Assembly (NCBI GenBank): GCA_018700525.1
Contig: JABITN010000020.1
Location: forward strand, 1 to 64,000
Source of the DNA: Opitutales bacterium
Lineage (GTDB): Bacteria > Verrucomicrobiota > Verrucomicrobiia > Opitutales > Opitutaceae
Reading direction: 5' to 3'
DNA: 64,000 nt
Positions within the stretch are counted from its first letter, which is position 1; each line of letters opens with the position of its first letter. Below, piece by piece: positions 1-8,617 of the stretch. The notes below the pieces were generated by a model. The model worked only from the letters and a program-made list of their open reading frames with translations, was not told where the DNA came from and searched no databases. The translations under genes and the position numbers were made by a program.

Positions 1-702
1 CAAATCGTCGTCGTCGGACGCAACCCAGACAGTGCCGCCCAAGCAGGCGAAATACTCGGGGCAGACAACTGCTCGATTTTGACAGGCGACGCCACCGACC
101 CTGAAATTTCCCGAAAGGCGATCGACCTTTGCCTCGAACGCTGGAACGCCTTCGACGGTCTCTATCACGTCGCCGGTGGCAGCGGACGAAAACTCGGCGA
201 TGGCCCCCTTCATGAGGTAACCGATCAAGGTATCCAAGCCACTCTCGAGCTCAATCTCCACTCCATCATCCTTTCCAACCGAGCCGCCATCCAAACGTGG
301 CTCGAACTCGAACAAAGAGGGGTCATCCTCAATATGGCCTCCACCCTGGGCTACTCTCCATCGCCCGCCTTCTTCTCCACCCACGTCTACGCAGCCGCTA
401 AATCTGCCGTATTCGGATTCGCCAGTTCAATAGCCGCGTACTACGCCGCCCAAGACATTCGGGTCAACACCATCGCCCCTGCCCTCGTCGAAACCCCCAT
501 GGCTCAACGCGCAGCGAAGGATCCCGCCATCTCCCAATTCATCAAAACCAAGCAACCGCTCGACGGTGGACGAATCGGCCAACCCCAAGATCTCGACGGA
601 GCAGCCGTTTACTTCATGTCCGACGAGTCCCGATTCGTCACTGGACAAACGCTCGCCGTAGATGGAGGGTGGTCTGTCAGCGAAGGACAAATGACTCAGT
701 AA
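1..702 (+). CDS. Short-chain dehydrogenase/reductase, 5' end outside window
   Basis: The reading frame is open from base 1, so the N-terminal Rossmann glycine motif lies upstream of the window. The visible 233 residues carry the classical SDR core: an AGG-type strand end, the catalytic Ser of the NMASTLG segment, the YAAAK (YxxxK) pair, and the late VNTIAPALVETPM and DGGW segments typical of the family. It should be an NAD(P)-dependent cytoplasmic alcohol/ketone oxidoreductase. The substrate cannot be read from sequence. Its TAA stop overlaps the ATG of the next gene (a sugar kinase) by one base, so the two are almost certainly co-translated and a role in sugar or polyol catabolism is likely. 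Confidence 0.9.
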   Translation, partial: QIVVVGRNPDSAAQAGEILGADNCSILTGDATDPEISRKAIDLCLERWNAFDGLYHVAGGSGRKLGDGPLHEVTDQGIQATLELNLHSIILSNRAAIQTWLELEQRGVILNMASTLGYSPSPAFFSTHVYAAAKSAVFGFASSIAAYYAAQDIRVNTIAPALVETPMAQRAAKDPAISQFIKTKQPLDGGRIGQPQDLDGAAVYFMSDESRFVTGQTLAVDGGWSVSEGQMTQ

Positions 703-1604
703 TGGATAGCTCTCAAATCATCGGCGTCGACCTGGGCGGAACTCAGATTAAATTCGGCCTCTTCGACTCTCAAAGCGGCATCCTGGTAGAGCAACTCCAC
801 ACCCCTACTCTCGACGGCCAAACCATAAACGGTCAACCTGCCTGGCTCGAAACCATCCGCGCCCAACTCGAAAAATGGTCGCCCAAGCGCTCTTCGCCAA
901 TAGGCCTCGCTGCTCCCGGACTAACCTCTCGCGACGGCAGCTCCATCGACTTCATGCCAGGACGCATGATCGGCCTTCAAGGCCTTAACTGGACCAAAGC
1001 CCTCGACTGGCAGACGCCCATCCAAATTATCAACGACGCCCACGCCGCGCTCCTCGGAGAAATCTGGATGGGCTCCGCCAAAGCCTGTAACTACGTCGTC
1101 CTCCTTACTCTTGGAACCGGCGTAGGCGGAGCCGCCTTTATCGACGGCCGACTCATCCGCGGCGCCATCGGCCGCGCTGGACACTTTGGACACCTATCGC
1201 TCGACCCATTCGGCGAAAAGAATTTCACCAACACTCCTGGATCTCTCGACAGCGCGCTCGGTAACGCCACGCTCCCAGAACGAAGCGGCGGTCGGTTCGA
1301 CAATCTTAAAGACCTCATCCAAGCCGCCTCTTCCGGTGATACCGAAGCCCAAAATGTACTTAAAACATCACTACGTAACCTCGCAGCCGGAATGACCTCG
1401 CTCATAAACGCCTTCGACCCCGAGATCTTTCTTCTGGTCGGCGGGCCCACTAACGCCGGCGACCAACTCCTCGCTCCCCTCAAAGCCGAACTCGACACCA
1501 TCGAATGGCGACCAGGCGACCACCGTGTCGACGTCCGAATAGGAAGCCTAGGCAACTGGGCCGGCACCTACGGAGCCGCCTACCAAGCCCACTCCCAAGA
1601 TTAA
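702..1604 (+). CDS. ROK family sugar kinase
   Basis: A 300-residue protein of the ROK (repressor/ORF/kinase) family, kinase type, as no N-terminal helix-turn-helix is present. I see the phosphate-binding DLGGTQ motif (residues 10-15), an NDAHAALLGE segment holding the probable catalytic Asp112, the LTLGTGVGGA glycine loop (136-144) and GRAGHFGHLSLD (158-168). The usual ROK zinc motif with three cysteines after that His is absent; the segment reads FGEKNFTNTPGSLD instead. The start is the ATG at 702, overlapping the SDR stop; a GTG at 669 would add 11 residues without family similarity. It probably phosphorylates a hexose or related sugar for the pathway served by the upstream SDR. Confidence 0.88.
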   Translation: MDSSQIIGVDLGGTQIKFGLFDSQSGILVEQLHTPTLDGQTINGQPAWLETIRAQLEKWSPKRSSPIGLAAPGLTSRDGSSIDFMPGRMIGLQGLNWTKALDWQTPIQIINDAHAALLGEIWMGSAKACNYVVLLTLGTGVGGAAFIDGRLIRGAIGRAGHFGHLSLDPFGEKNFTNTPGSLDSALGNATLPERSGGRFDNLKDLIQAASSGDTEAQNVLKTSLRNLAAGMTSLINAFDPEIFLLVGGPTNAGDQLLAPLKAELDTIEWRPGDHRVDVRIGSLGNWAGTYGAAYQAHSQD

Positions 1605-1808
1605 GCTTCCTGAATCCCAACTCCCGCCCCAAAATACGGTGGAGCAACCACATCCCGCCGCTTAAGACCGTAGGGCCGTCGATCGTTCGCTGCCACCTGT
1701 ACAACGACCCAAGTTTCTCTTCGATCTTGAACTTATCCCAATCGACATTAGATTGATCTACCAATATCTCTTATCCCTAGTTTTCGGCCTTCCACAAACG
1801 TTCCTAAC

Positions 1809-2381
1809 ATGAGCATGATCGGCAATTTCAAAACAACCAACGACTCAGACATTGCAGCGCTTCTAGAGAAACCTAAAAGAATTGAGAAATTCCTATATGG
1901 AGAAACATTCTCAACCGAGCCAGAGAAGAAAAGCTTCTTTGGTTTCTTTAAAGAAAAGGCTTCAAAAGAAGCCGACTACTGGATGCCTAGCGATAGTGGT
2001 GAAGAAATGAATATAGACAAGGCTTGGCAGGGCATCCACTTCTTGCTGTCGGGCAAATCCGAGAATGCTGAAAATCCACTGGGATTCATCCTTTCCGGTG
2101 GGGAGCTGGTTGGCGACGTCGACGTGGGGCACGGTCCAGCGAGAGTCTTCACATCAACTCAAGTTAACGAAATTGCCCAAGCTTTATCGTCGCTGGACGA
2201 AACTGAAATCCAATCCCGGTGCAACGCAGAAGAGTTCAAGAAGAACGATGTCTATCCAGATATATGGGATGAAGATTTCGACGAGTCTTTTGGATACCTT
2301 TTGAGCTATCTCGAAGACCTAAAGCCATTCATCGCGACGGCCTCCGAAAATAATAAGGCACTAATCGTCTACATCAACTAG
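1809..2381 (+). CDS. DUF1877 (YfbM-like) protein
   Basis: A 190-residue soluble protein. The opening MSMIGNF, the DKAWQGIHFLLSG segment, the following GGELVGDVDVGHGPARVFTSTQVNEIA stretch and the C-terminal YLLSYLEDLKPFIATAS are the pattern of the DUF1877/YfbM family. Those proteins are small, widespread and of unknown function. No signal peptide or membrane segment is visible. Between about residues 30 and 60 there is a charged insert rich in Lys/Phe (EKKSFFGFFKEKAS). It stands alone: about 200 bp separate it from the kinase upstream, and the next gene downstream is a broken gene on the other strand. Confidence 0.8.
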   Translation: MSMIGNFKTTNDSDIAALLEKPKRIEKFLYGETFSTEPEKKSFFGFFKEKASKEADYWMPSDSGEEMNIDKAWQGIHFLLSGKSENAENPLGFILSGGELVGDVDVGHGPARVFTSTQVNEIAQALSSLDETEIQSRCNAEEFKKNDVYPDIWDEDFDESFGYLLSYLEDLKPFIATASENNKALIVYIN

Positions 2382-2483
2382 CGGGAAATCGCAAAGTTCC
2401 CAAAACGCTGATAACAAAGAGAAGGGATCTCGCGAACTGATTTCGAACGAACACGACCGCGCTCCCACCTCCAACCATTGAAA

Positions 2484-3909
2484 TTAATTCGGCAACTGCT
2501 CGCAAAGCACCACGTTCATACGATTGCCCGCCTCGCCAATGGCCTCTCGCTGGAGTCTCTCGCCCACAGCCTGAATATTGGGAAACGTTCCCGTAGGGTC
2601 ACCCTGAAGATCGGGACCATGGCAAAACGCGCAACGACCCATATAGAGCGATTCCCCATAGTCTGCTAAACGATTCGCTTCGCCTGCAACCACATCCAAT
2701 CCACCACGGGATTCGACGATGGTCATGACCCAAGCCATTTCATTTCCATTGACGTACATGATTCCGGTCGAAGGATCGATCGAAGCTCCGCCCCACTCAC
2801 CCCCTCCATCAAAACCGGAAAATATAACCGTCCCTTCCAAACTCGGTGGAATAAACTGACCGTCGGATCTCAGATTCTCCAAAATCCCCCTTACATACTT
2901 ATTTGCGACTTCGCTAATATTCGTAGCATCTTCCTTGTCGAACCGCTGACGAGCAAAGGGCTCAGGACGCACAGGAATTGGCTGCGTTGGCCACGCTTCT
3001 TCTCCAACCAAGTCGGAACGAGCAACTAAAGCGAGGATACAATTCGCGAAGAGATTCTCACCATGACGATTGCCTCCGTGAAAATCGAATGATGCTGACC
3101 CTGTCGGCACGAAGACCATTCCTCGCTCCCGATCGATACTCATTCCAGACCAAGAATTAGCTCCACCAGCTTCCTCATGAGAGCCTTCAGGCCAGGTATC
3201 CGCTCCGAACTCGCCAGGCTGAGGAATCGTATAAAAAGTCCACGCCATTTCGCCTGTCCTCACATTAAACGCGCGAATATGACCTGGCGCAGCACCGGCG
3301 TTCTCCGATACTCTCGTGCAAACGATAAGCAAATCTTCGAACAGCACTCCAGGCGTCGTGGAATTAATATGAAGATTTTTCGATCGTTCACCCAACCCTT
3401 CCTTCAATGACGCCCTGCCACTATCGCCAAACGATGAAACCGCTTCTCCTGTTTTCGAGTTGATGCAAATAAGCCAATGACTCAAAGTAACGAATACACG
3501 ATTATCATCATCGTTCTCCCAAAGGACAACCCCTCGATTCTGGTTCATTCCAAACTCGATGTCTTCGCTGGCTAAAAACGCTTTAGGATCGAATTCCCAA
3601 ATCACCGTGCCGGTCGAGGCATTGAGAGCGAATAGTTTCAATTGAGGCGATGTCCCATACAAGACCCCCATTCTCAATGATTGGATTGCACTGAATTTGA
3701 GTTCGTTTATCCACCTCCCCGGCTCGATAAACCCAAGCCACTTCCAGCTCAATTACATTTTCCGGCGTGATTTAGTTACTTTCAGAATATTGATTTCGGT
3801 CATCGCTACCTTGATAAGAAGGCCACTCACGGTCGACAGACGAATTAGGCCTACAAGCTGAAAAAGCGAATACCGACAAGAATAGAAATACAATTACATA
3901 GGTTCTCAT
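2484..3909 (-). pseudogene. Decayed PQQ-dependent quinoprotein dehydrogenase with C-terminal cytochrome c
   Basis: The frame starting at 3909 encodes a lipoprotein leader (LSVFAFSAC), then WPSYQGSDDRNQYSESN, then an in-frame TAA at 3772-3774. After the TAA the same frame goes on with clear family sequence (ITPENVIELEVAWVYRAGEV and so on to NPIIENG). The frame then breaks at a run of five G's (CCCCC on the + strand, 3665-3669); with four G's it reads ENGVLYGTS. The rest is a quinoprotein glucose-dehydrogenase-like propeller with FVPTGSASFDF, NRHGENLFANC and SLEGTVIFSGFDGGGEWGG, plus a CAFCHG heme site. Around 3030, LAL joins VARSDLVGEEAWPTQP directly, whereas the family normally has about 60 more residues there, including PQQ-site sequence. 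The last ~15 codons also look out of frame. Intact relatives are periplasmic quinoproteins. I infer a non-functional gene, unless several are assembly errors. Confidence 0.85.
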
Positions 3910-3961
3910 AAAATGGGCAAACTTGATTCAAGCCCCCAATGCAGGCACTCGAAAATCTAGA

Positions 3962-4750
3962 TCAGAAATCAGTATCAGGCTCCGCTAAATCGAGCTCCTT
4001 GATCCAAATATTACGATAGCGCACATCGTGCCCCTCCGCTTGAAGCTTCAACCCTCCCGGACGATCAGTGATTCCGAAACCATCTTCATTCCCGCCATCA
4101 AGGCCGGAATTCGGCCCACCCCAAACCTTATTGATAGTCTGGTTCACATGGACCTTCTCTCCATTGAAATAAACCGTCGCTAGTGGTTTCTCACTTAGCT
4201 TGCCATCCTTGAACCGAGCCGCCCGAAACTGAATATCGTAAGCATTCCATTTACCAAGGCCATTGTATGCATGGTACGGAGACTCCGTTTCATTGATCAC
4301 CGCAGCCATGCCATGTTTGGTTTCATCTCCATCAAGAATCTGAATCTCGTAGCGATTCTGCAAATACACTCCACTATTTCCACCTTCGGTCGTTATTAGG
4401 AATTCAACATGAACGCGCTGATCGCCAAACTTTTTTCGAGTTACTATATCCGCAGCCCCGTACAACCCGCCGGCCGCGGATGGATCATTAGCGCTGATCG
4501 CCGAACCCCCATCAACCGGATCACTCACAACTTCCCATTTCACCGGCATCGTCGCTTTCAAACGCGGCCCCTCCCAATAAGCCCAATTCCCGTCGAGCTT
4601 CGATTTGGATCCATCGAGGTAGACCACAGCTCCCGTTTCGGGATCGGCTCCAACGCCGATACTGGATTCAGGTGATGAGACCGAGCATCCTGCAAGAAAA
4701 GCAATACTTATTAACATCCATAAGGGTAAAGAAATCGATTGGAGCTTCAT
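3962..4750 (-). CDS. DUF1080 (3-keto-disaccharide hydrolase domain) lipoprotein
   Basis: A 262-residue protein starting MKLQSIS at 4750; the frame extends 31 codons upstream but only this start gives a proper leader. A hydrophobic segment ends in a lipobox (LAGC, Cys22), so it is probably anchored in an outer or periplasmic membrane. The body is a concanavalin-like DUF1080 fold: YLDGSKSKLDGNWAYWEG, then EFLITTEGGNSGVYLQNRYEIQILDG, YNGLGKWNAYDIQFRAARF and a final YRNIWIKEL. Members have been linked to 3-keto-glycoside hydrolysis and are greatly expanded in Verrucomicrobia and Planctomycetes. The actual sugar target is unknown. It lies just downstream of the decayed quinoprotein's start, in the same direction. 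Confidence 0.85.
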   Translation of the reverse strand: MKLQSISLPLWMLISIAFLAGCSVSSPESSIGVGADPETGAVVYLDGSKSKLDGNWAYWEGPRLKATMPVKWEVVSDPVDGGSAISANDPSAAGGLYGAADIVTRKKFGDQRVHVEFLITTEGGNSGVYLQNRYEIQILDGDETKHGMAAVINETESPYHAYNGLGKWNAYDIQFRAARFKDGKLSEKPLATVYFNGEKVHVNQTINKVWGGPNSGLDGGNEDGFGITDRPGGLKLQAEGHDVRYRNIWIKELDLAEPDTDF

Positions 4751-4877
4751 AGAACGAAACTCACTAGGGGAATCACCGCCAAGGCACAAGTCCCGAATAC
4801 GTTCACCGAAACGACCAACCCCGATTAGATACGCCCCAAACAATCCTCTTCACCTACAGCTTCCATTCAATTAGGAC

Positions 4878-4904
4878 GTCTCATATAATCCAATACATTT
4901 CCCG
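4878..4904 (-). repeat. Short duplicate of the ABC-F gene 3' end
   Basis: These 27 bases match 6231-6257 (the C-terminal codons of the ABC-F gene) at 25 positions. Read on the minus strand this copy would encode GNVLDYMR against GNVSDYLR in the real gene. It sits about 37 bp beyond the stop of the MFS gene. The MFS gene therefore lies between the true ABC-F end and this scrap, which suggests a past duplication or insertion. Confidence 0.55.
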
Positions 4905-4940
4905 AAAAGCCAGTAGATGCGTCGCATAGTGACAAAATTC

Positions 4941-6083
4941 CTATTTCCCAGTTCGGCTTTCCGAAAGAAACAAATTTCCGGCAACATAAATCCCTGCACC
5001 GAACAAAGCTGCCCCAGAAAGAACTCGAAACATGAAAACATACCCCATCGTTTCCGCCAAATAGCCACTTATTCCTGCCCCGATAAGCATGCCAAGCATA
5101 CGCGTAGCCGTGTAATAGGATAGTACCGTAGATCGCTGGTCCTCTTTGACCAAACTCGAAAGATACACGATCGCAGAGACTTCGATTCCTCCCCAGCAGA
5201 TCCCATGTAGCAATAGAGGAATCCAAAGGAAATTCGGATCTCCAATACAGGATGTCATGAATACACGCAGCGGCTGAGCAAGAAACGATATCGAGAGAAT
5301 CAATTGGGGACTCGCACGATCAATCGCCTTACCCATTAGCGGGAGAGACACTAAAGCCACCAAACCCATAACGCCCAAGAGCATCCCAATAAAGCGAGTG
5401 CTGCTCCCAAGGTCGCGAGCGTAGGCGGTGAAGAATCCGTGCACTGACGGCTCTGCAAGCGCGATAAAGAAAAACGCGATTAGAAAACGCTTAATAATTG
5501 GATTCAGCTCGCTAACTCGCAACGGCGCTATCGCATCGACTCGCGCGGAAGGATCAGGCAATCCGCGAACCAAAGCAACCGACAACAACATTGTTACGGA
5601 AGCAACACGCGCCACAACACCAATATCGTTGAAAATAAATGGCGACACCATTGTTCCTAAAATGAATCCGAGGGATCCAAATGCTCGGTAAACCCCAAAC
5701 TTACTACCGCGGTTTTTAGGCCCAAATGCATTGACCGCGATCGTCGGCATCATTCCAGCGATCATCGGCATAAACGTCGCGCGCCCCAGTGAATAAAGGA
5801 AAAACTCAGTCGGCGTTTCGCATATCGCGAAATAATGAAGCAAACCCGCAAAAGCGAAAGCTCCGCAAATTACGACTTTCTTATGCCATCGATTCCTATC
5901 GGCAAGTCGTGCCCAGAAAAGGGAACTCACGATAAAAAAGCCACTACCCGACCCGAGAATAACGCCAATCATCGTTTCGCCGACACCCATGTCCTTCATC
6001 CGCACCGATTCGAAAGCGAACAAGACGCCCATAGAAGCGATTTGAAGCATGCAAGACAAACGCAATGTCCATATGGTATTCAT
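4941..6083 (-). CDS. Major facilitator superfamily transporter
   Basis: A 380-residue, highly hydrophobic protein with about twelve predicted membrane helices in two halves and a hydrophilic loop in the middle (PDPSARVDAIAPLRVSELNPIIKR). The first half has the MFS loop-2-like segment FWARLADRNRWHKK and an EGxxG-like ETMIGVILGSGSG helix; the second repeats it as LMGKAIDRASPQ. I start it at the ATG at 6083 (MNTIWTLR); an upstream ATG at 6107 adds eight residues. It resembles the YbfB/PPP-type proton-coupled MFS group, but substrate cannot be read. No sugar-catabolic gene is directly adjacent. It runs with the ABC-F gene upstream. Confidence 0.85.
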   Translation of the reverse strand: MNTIWTLRLSCMLQIASMGVLFAFESVRMKDMGVGETMIGVILGSGSGFFIVSSLFWARLADRNRWHKKVVICGAFAFAGLLHYFAICETPTEFFLYSLGRATFMPMIAGMMPTIAVNAFGPKNRGSKFGVYRAFGSLGFILGTMVSPFIFNDIGVVARVASVTMLLSVALVRGLPDPSARVDAIAPLRVSELNPIIKRFLIAFFFIALAEPSVHGFFTAYARDLGSSTRFIGMLLGVMGLVALVSLPLMGKAIDRASPQLILSISFLAQPLRVFMTSCIGDPNFLWIPLLLHGICWGGIEVSAIVYLSSLVKEDQRSTVLSYYTATRMLGMLIGAGISGYLAETMGYVFMFRVLSGAALFGAGIYVAGNLFLSESRTGK

Positions 6084-6198
6084 CAATCGAACGACGCCGA
6101 AAGACAACTACATCGCGGCATCACGATTACTCGGATCGAAAATCGACTAATTAGCAAAGCAAATACAAACTTGGATCCTAGACGCCATTCGCTCAAAT

Positions 6199-7821
6199 CT
6201 ACTTCCCGGCCGCTTCCACCAATTCCAAATGTCTCAGATAATCCGATACATTTCCCGGGAAAATCGAAAGCCCGTCTTTTCGCACTTCCAACACTTTCTT
6301 CGCCAGCGGATCCACGAAAGCGCGATTATGAGAAACGATCATATACGCCCCCGTGTATTCTTGAAGCGCTCGTTGAAGCGCATCTTGCGAACGCATGTCC
6401 AAGTGATTGGTAGGTTCATCGAGAATAAGAAAGTTCGCCGCCCTAGCCAGCATCTTCGCCAAGGCCAAACGATTGCGCTCTCCACCCGAAAGCACGCTCA
6501 CGCTTTTGAAGACATCGTCGCCGCGAAACAGGAAGGTCCCAAGAATCGAGCGGATATTGGTCGCGTTCTTCCCTTCCGCCGCTTCCTCCATTGTCGCTAG
6601 TACATTGAGGTTCTTGTCTAATTCATCCGCCTGATGCTGACCGAAGTAAGAAATGTGAGTACTGTGACCGATCTCTCGCTCGCCTGACTGAAACGGCTCC
6701 ACCCCTGCTATCACTTTCGCAATCGTTGTCTTGCCCGCTCCATTCACGCCCACGACCACGATTCGGTCGCCGCGTTCAATACGGAGATTCGCATCGCGAA
6801 TAACCTGCAGGTCATCATAGGACTTCGAAAGATCCGTCAGGTTGATCACCGTCTGCCCGCTCCGCGGTGGAGGAGTGAACGAAAAAGAAACACTGTCCTC
6901 TTCCTTCTCAATTTGAATACGCTCAATCTTATCCAACGCCTTGATTCGACTCTGCGCTTGCTTGGCCTTCGATGCCTTAGCCCGAAATCGGTTAATGAAC
7001 TGCTCCGCTTGCTGGATCTCCTTCTGCTGACTTTTATAAGCCTTCATCTGAAGCTCCTTGCGCTCGGCGCTTTGCTTTTCGAATACGCTATAGTTTCCAC
7101 TATAGACATGCAGCGATCCCATCGACAATTCGAACGTCCGATTGGTGATTTCATCCAAAAATCCGCGGTCGTGGGAAATCATCAGCAAGGAACCTTCATA
7201 ACGAAGAAGAAAATCCTCCAACCACTTTTGGGAAGTCACATCAAGGTGATTAGTCGGCTCGTCCAATAACAGCAAAGACGGATTCGCCAACAGCAGTTTC
7301 GCTAAGGCAATACGCATCTGCCACCCGCCGCTAAATTCTTCGGTCTTCCGATCCATGTCGGAACTGGAAAACCCGAGCCCCAACAAAACCGACTCGATCC
7401 GAGACGGCAGTTTACCCGCATCAAGATCTTCCAAGCGATGCTCCCAAGCGCCAATGAGTTCGAGCGTTTCATAAAACTCATCCGATGAAGTATCCATCTC
7501 ATCGAGACGAGCCTCCGCTTCTTCGACCTTCGCCTGAAGGCCCAACACATCGGCAAACGCCGTTTCGGTTTCCTTGAACAAAGTCCGACCATGCATTTCG
7601 ATACCATCCTGAGGCAAGTAGCCGAAAGTAACGTAATTCGCCTTATCGACCTTGCCTCCATCAATTTCCTCGAGGCCGATCAACACCTTTAGCAAAGTAC
7701 TTTTGCCCGCCCCATTACTGCCGACCAATCCAATCCGATCCTTCGCCCCAATCGTAGCGCTAACATCTCTGTAGAGATAGCGTTCTCCGTACTGGAGTTT
7801 AATATTTTGCAAAGCGATCAT
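6199..7821 (-). CDS. ABC-F family ATPase (ribosome-associated type)
   Basis: A 540-residue protein with two ABC ATPase domains in tandem and no membrane segments, the ABC-F arrangement. Domain 1 has Walker A GSNGAGKST, signature FSGGWQMR and Walker B LLLLDEPTNHLD. Domain 2 has GVNGAGKTT, LSGGERNR and FLILDEPTNHLD. Between them is a charged linker with a long helical, Lys/Gln-rich stretch (about residues 240-300), the P-site-tRNA interaction motif of this family. ABC-F proteins bind the ribosomal E site and relieve stalling, and some confer antibiotic protection. This one looks like the housekeeping YheS/Uup kind. I start at MIALQNIKLQYG (7821) since the longer frame adds 17 unconserved residues. 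Confidence 0.93.
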   Translation of the reverse strand: MIALQNIKLQYGERYLYRDVSATIGAKDRIGLVGSNGAGKSTLLKVLIGLEEIDGGKVDKANYVTFGYLPQDGIEMHGRTLFKETETAFADVLGLQAKVEEAEARLDEMDTSSDEFYETLELIGAWEHRLEDLDAGKLPSRIESVLLGLGFSSSDMDRKTEEFSGGWQMRIALAKLLLANPSLLLLDEPTNHLDVTSQKWLEDFLLRYEGSLLMISHDRGFLDEITNRTFELSMGSLHVYSGNYSVFEKQSAERKELQMKAYKSQQKEIQQAEQFINRFRAKASKAKQAQSRIKALDKIERIQIEKEEDSVSFSFTPPPRSGQTVINLTDLSKSYDDLQVIRDANLRIERGDRIVVVGVNGAGKTTIAKVIAGVEPFQSGEREIGHSTHISYFGQHQADELDKNLNVLATMEEAAEGKNATNIRSILGTFLFRGDDVFKSVSVLSGGERNRLALAKMLARAANFLILDEPTNHLDMRSQDALQRALQEYTGAYMIVSHNRAFVDPLAKKVLEVRKDGLSIFPGNVSDYLRHLELVEAAGK

Positions 7822-8185
7822 AGGAAGCGGACAGTTGGCCCCGATAGCGGGCGAATTAAGAAAAACTGCCACTTGTGTTCAGGACCAGGCAACCCGTCAA
7901 TGCCGGAAATAGTTCTTCGCAATTTTAAAGTTCCGCTGAAAAGATGCCTCCCATGCTAATCTCCCTTCGAATTTCGAACTCGAAAAGTCGCGATCACTCT
8001 CGGGCTTCACCCGTTTCTTGAGCAACCAGAGTCCCCCCAAAGCGATACGCCTTCCCCACAGGCATATTTTTTCGGGAATAAACGACCAACCAAAACTTTC
8101 TTCCTTATATCGAACTATCGTTCTGCTTAACTTCCTAAAGAAAAATCAAACACGCTCGCGTTAGATTTTCGGATAATAGACGACG
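7822..8185. other. Intergenic region upstream of the ABC-F gene
   Basis: This 364 bp gap should hold the promoter of the ABC-F gene, read to the left. I see no convincing gene, RNA or long inverted repeat. In its last 30 bases a different frame (LDFRIIDDDV) could be the upstream part of the cupin fragment that follows. Confidence 0.4.
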
Positions 8186-8350
8186 ATGTGGGATGAGGAC
8201 GTTCTTACGGAAGGCGATGTATTCTATCTTCCAGGTGCCCATACGGCGATCGTAGAAGATGACCTTAAATGCATTATGTTCGGCCCCGACGAAATGCACG
8301 AAAAAGAGCTGGATCACGCCATGAAGAAAATGGCTAAAATGAGCGAATAG
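8186..8350 (+). pseudogene. Cupin-domain C-terminal fragment
   Basis: A 54-codon frame that reads as the end of a small cupin: VLTEGDVFYLPGAHTAIVEDDLKCIMFGPDE followed by a charged helix (HEKELDHAMKKMAKM). The EGDVFYLP-x2-H pattern matches cupin motif 2. The metal-binding first motif is missing. A TAG closes the frame just upstream, and the sequence LDFRIIDDDV in another frame directly before it could be the preceding strand, which suggests a frameshift. It could instead be a genuine small protein from the ATG at 8186. I favour a remnant of a cupin gene, with modest confidence. Confidence 0.4.
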
Positions 8351-8617
8351 ATTCTCTTACCAACACTGGGCTCTTTAAACACAGAGTTATTGGAAACAAT
8401 CGCCTAACGCGGCGTGGGTCCTGCCAAACTCAACCCAATCCGTAGGATCGGCACTTGCTCCGAGCCGCAATAGCAGATCAAACAGAAACCAGTCCAACCA
8501 TATTAGTATCGCAGCTACAATAAAACAAAATTCTGGGTCAAGAGACCTCGAACCACAAACGAGGCAGTTCGTAGCTGCGCAATAGACTCGCGGGGACCTC
8601 AACCGAATCGCTCTTCC

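Noticed and set aside
8387-8602. 71-codon minus-strand frame with a hydrophobic middle (FCFIVAAILIWLDWFLFDLLLRLGA)
   Set aside because: No ribosome binding site, no recognisable family, and it lies in a gap beside a gene fragment. Chance hydrophobic translation is more likely.
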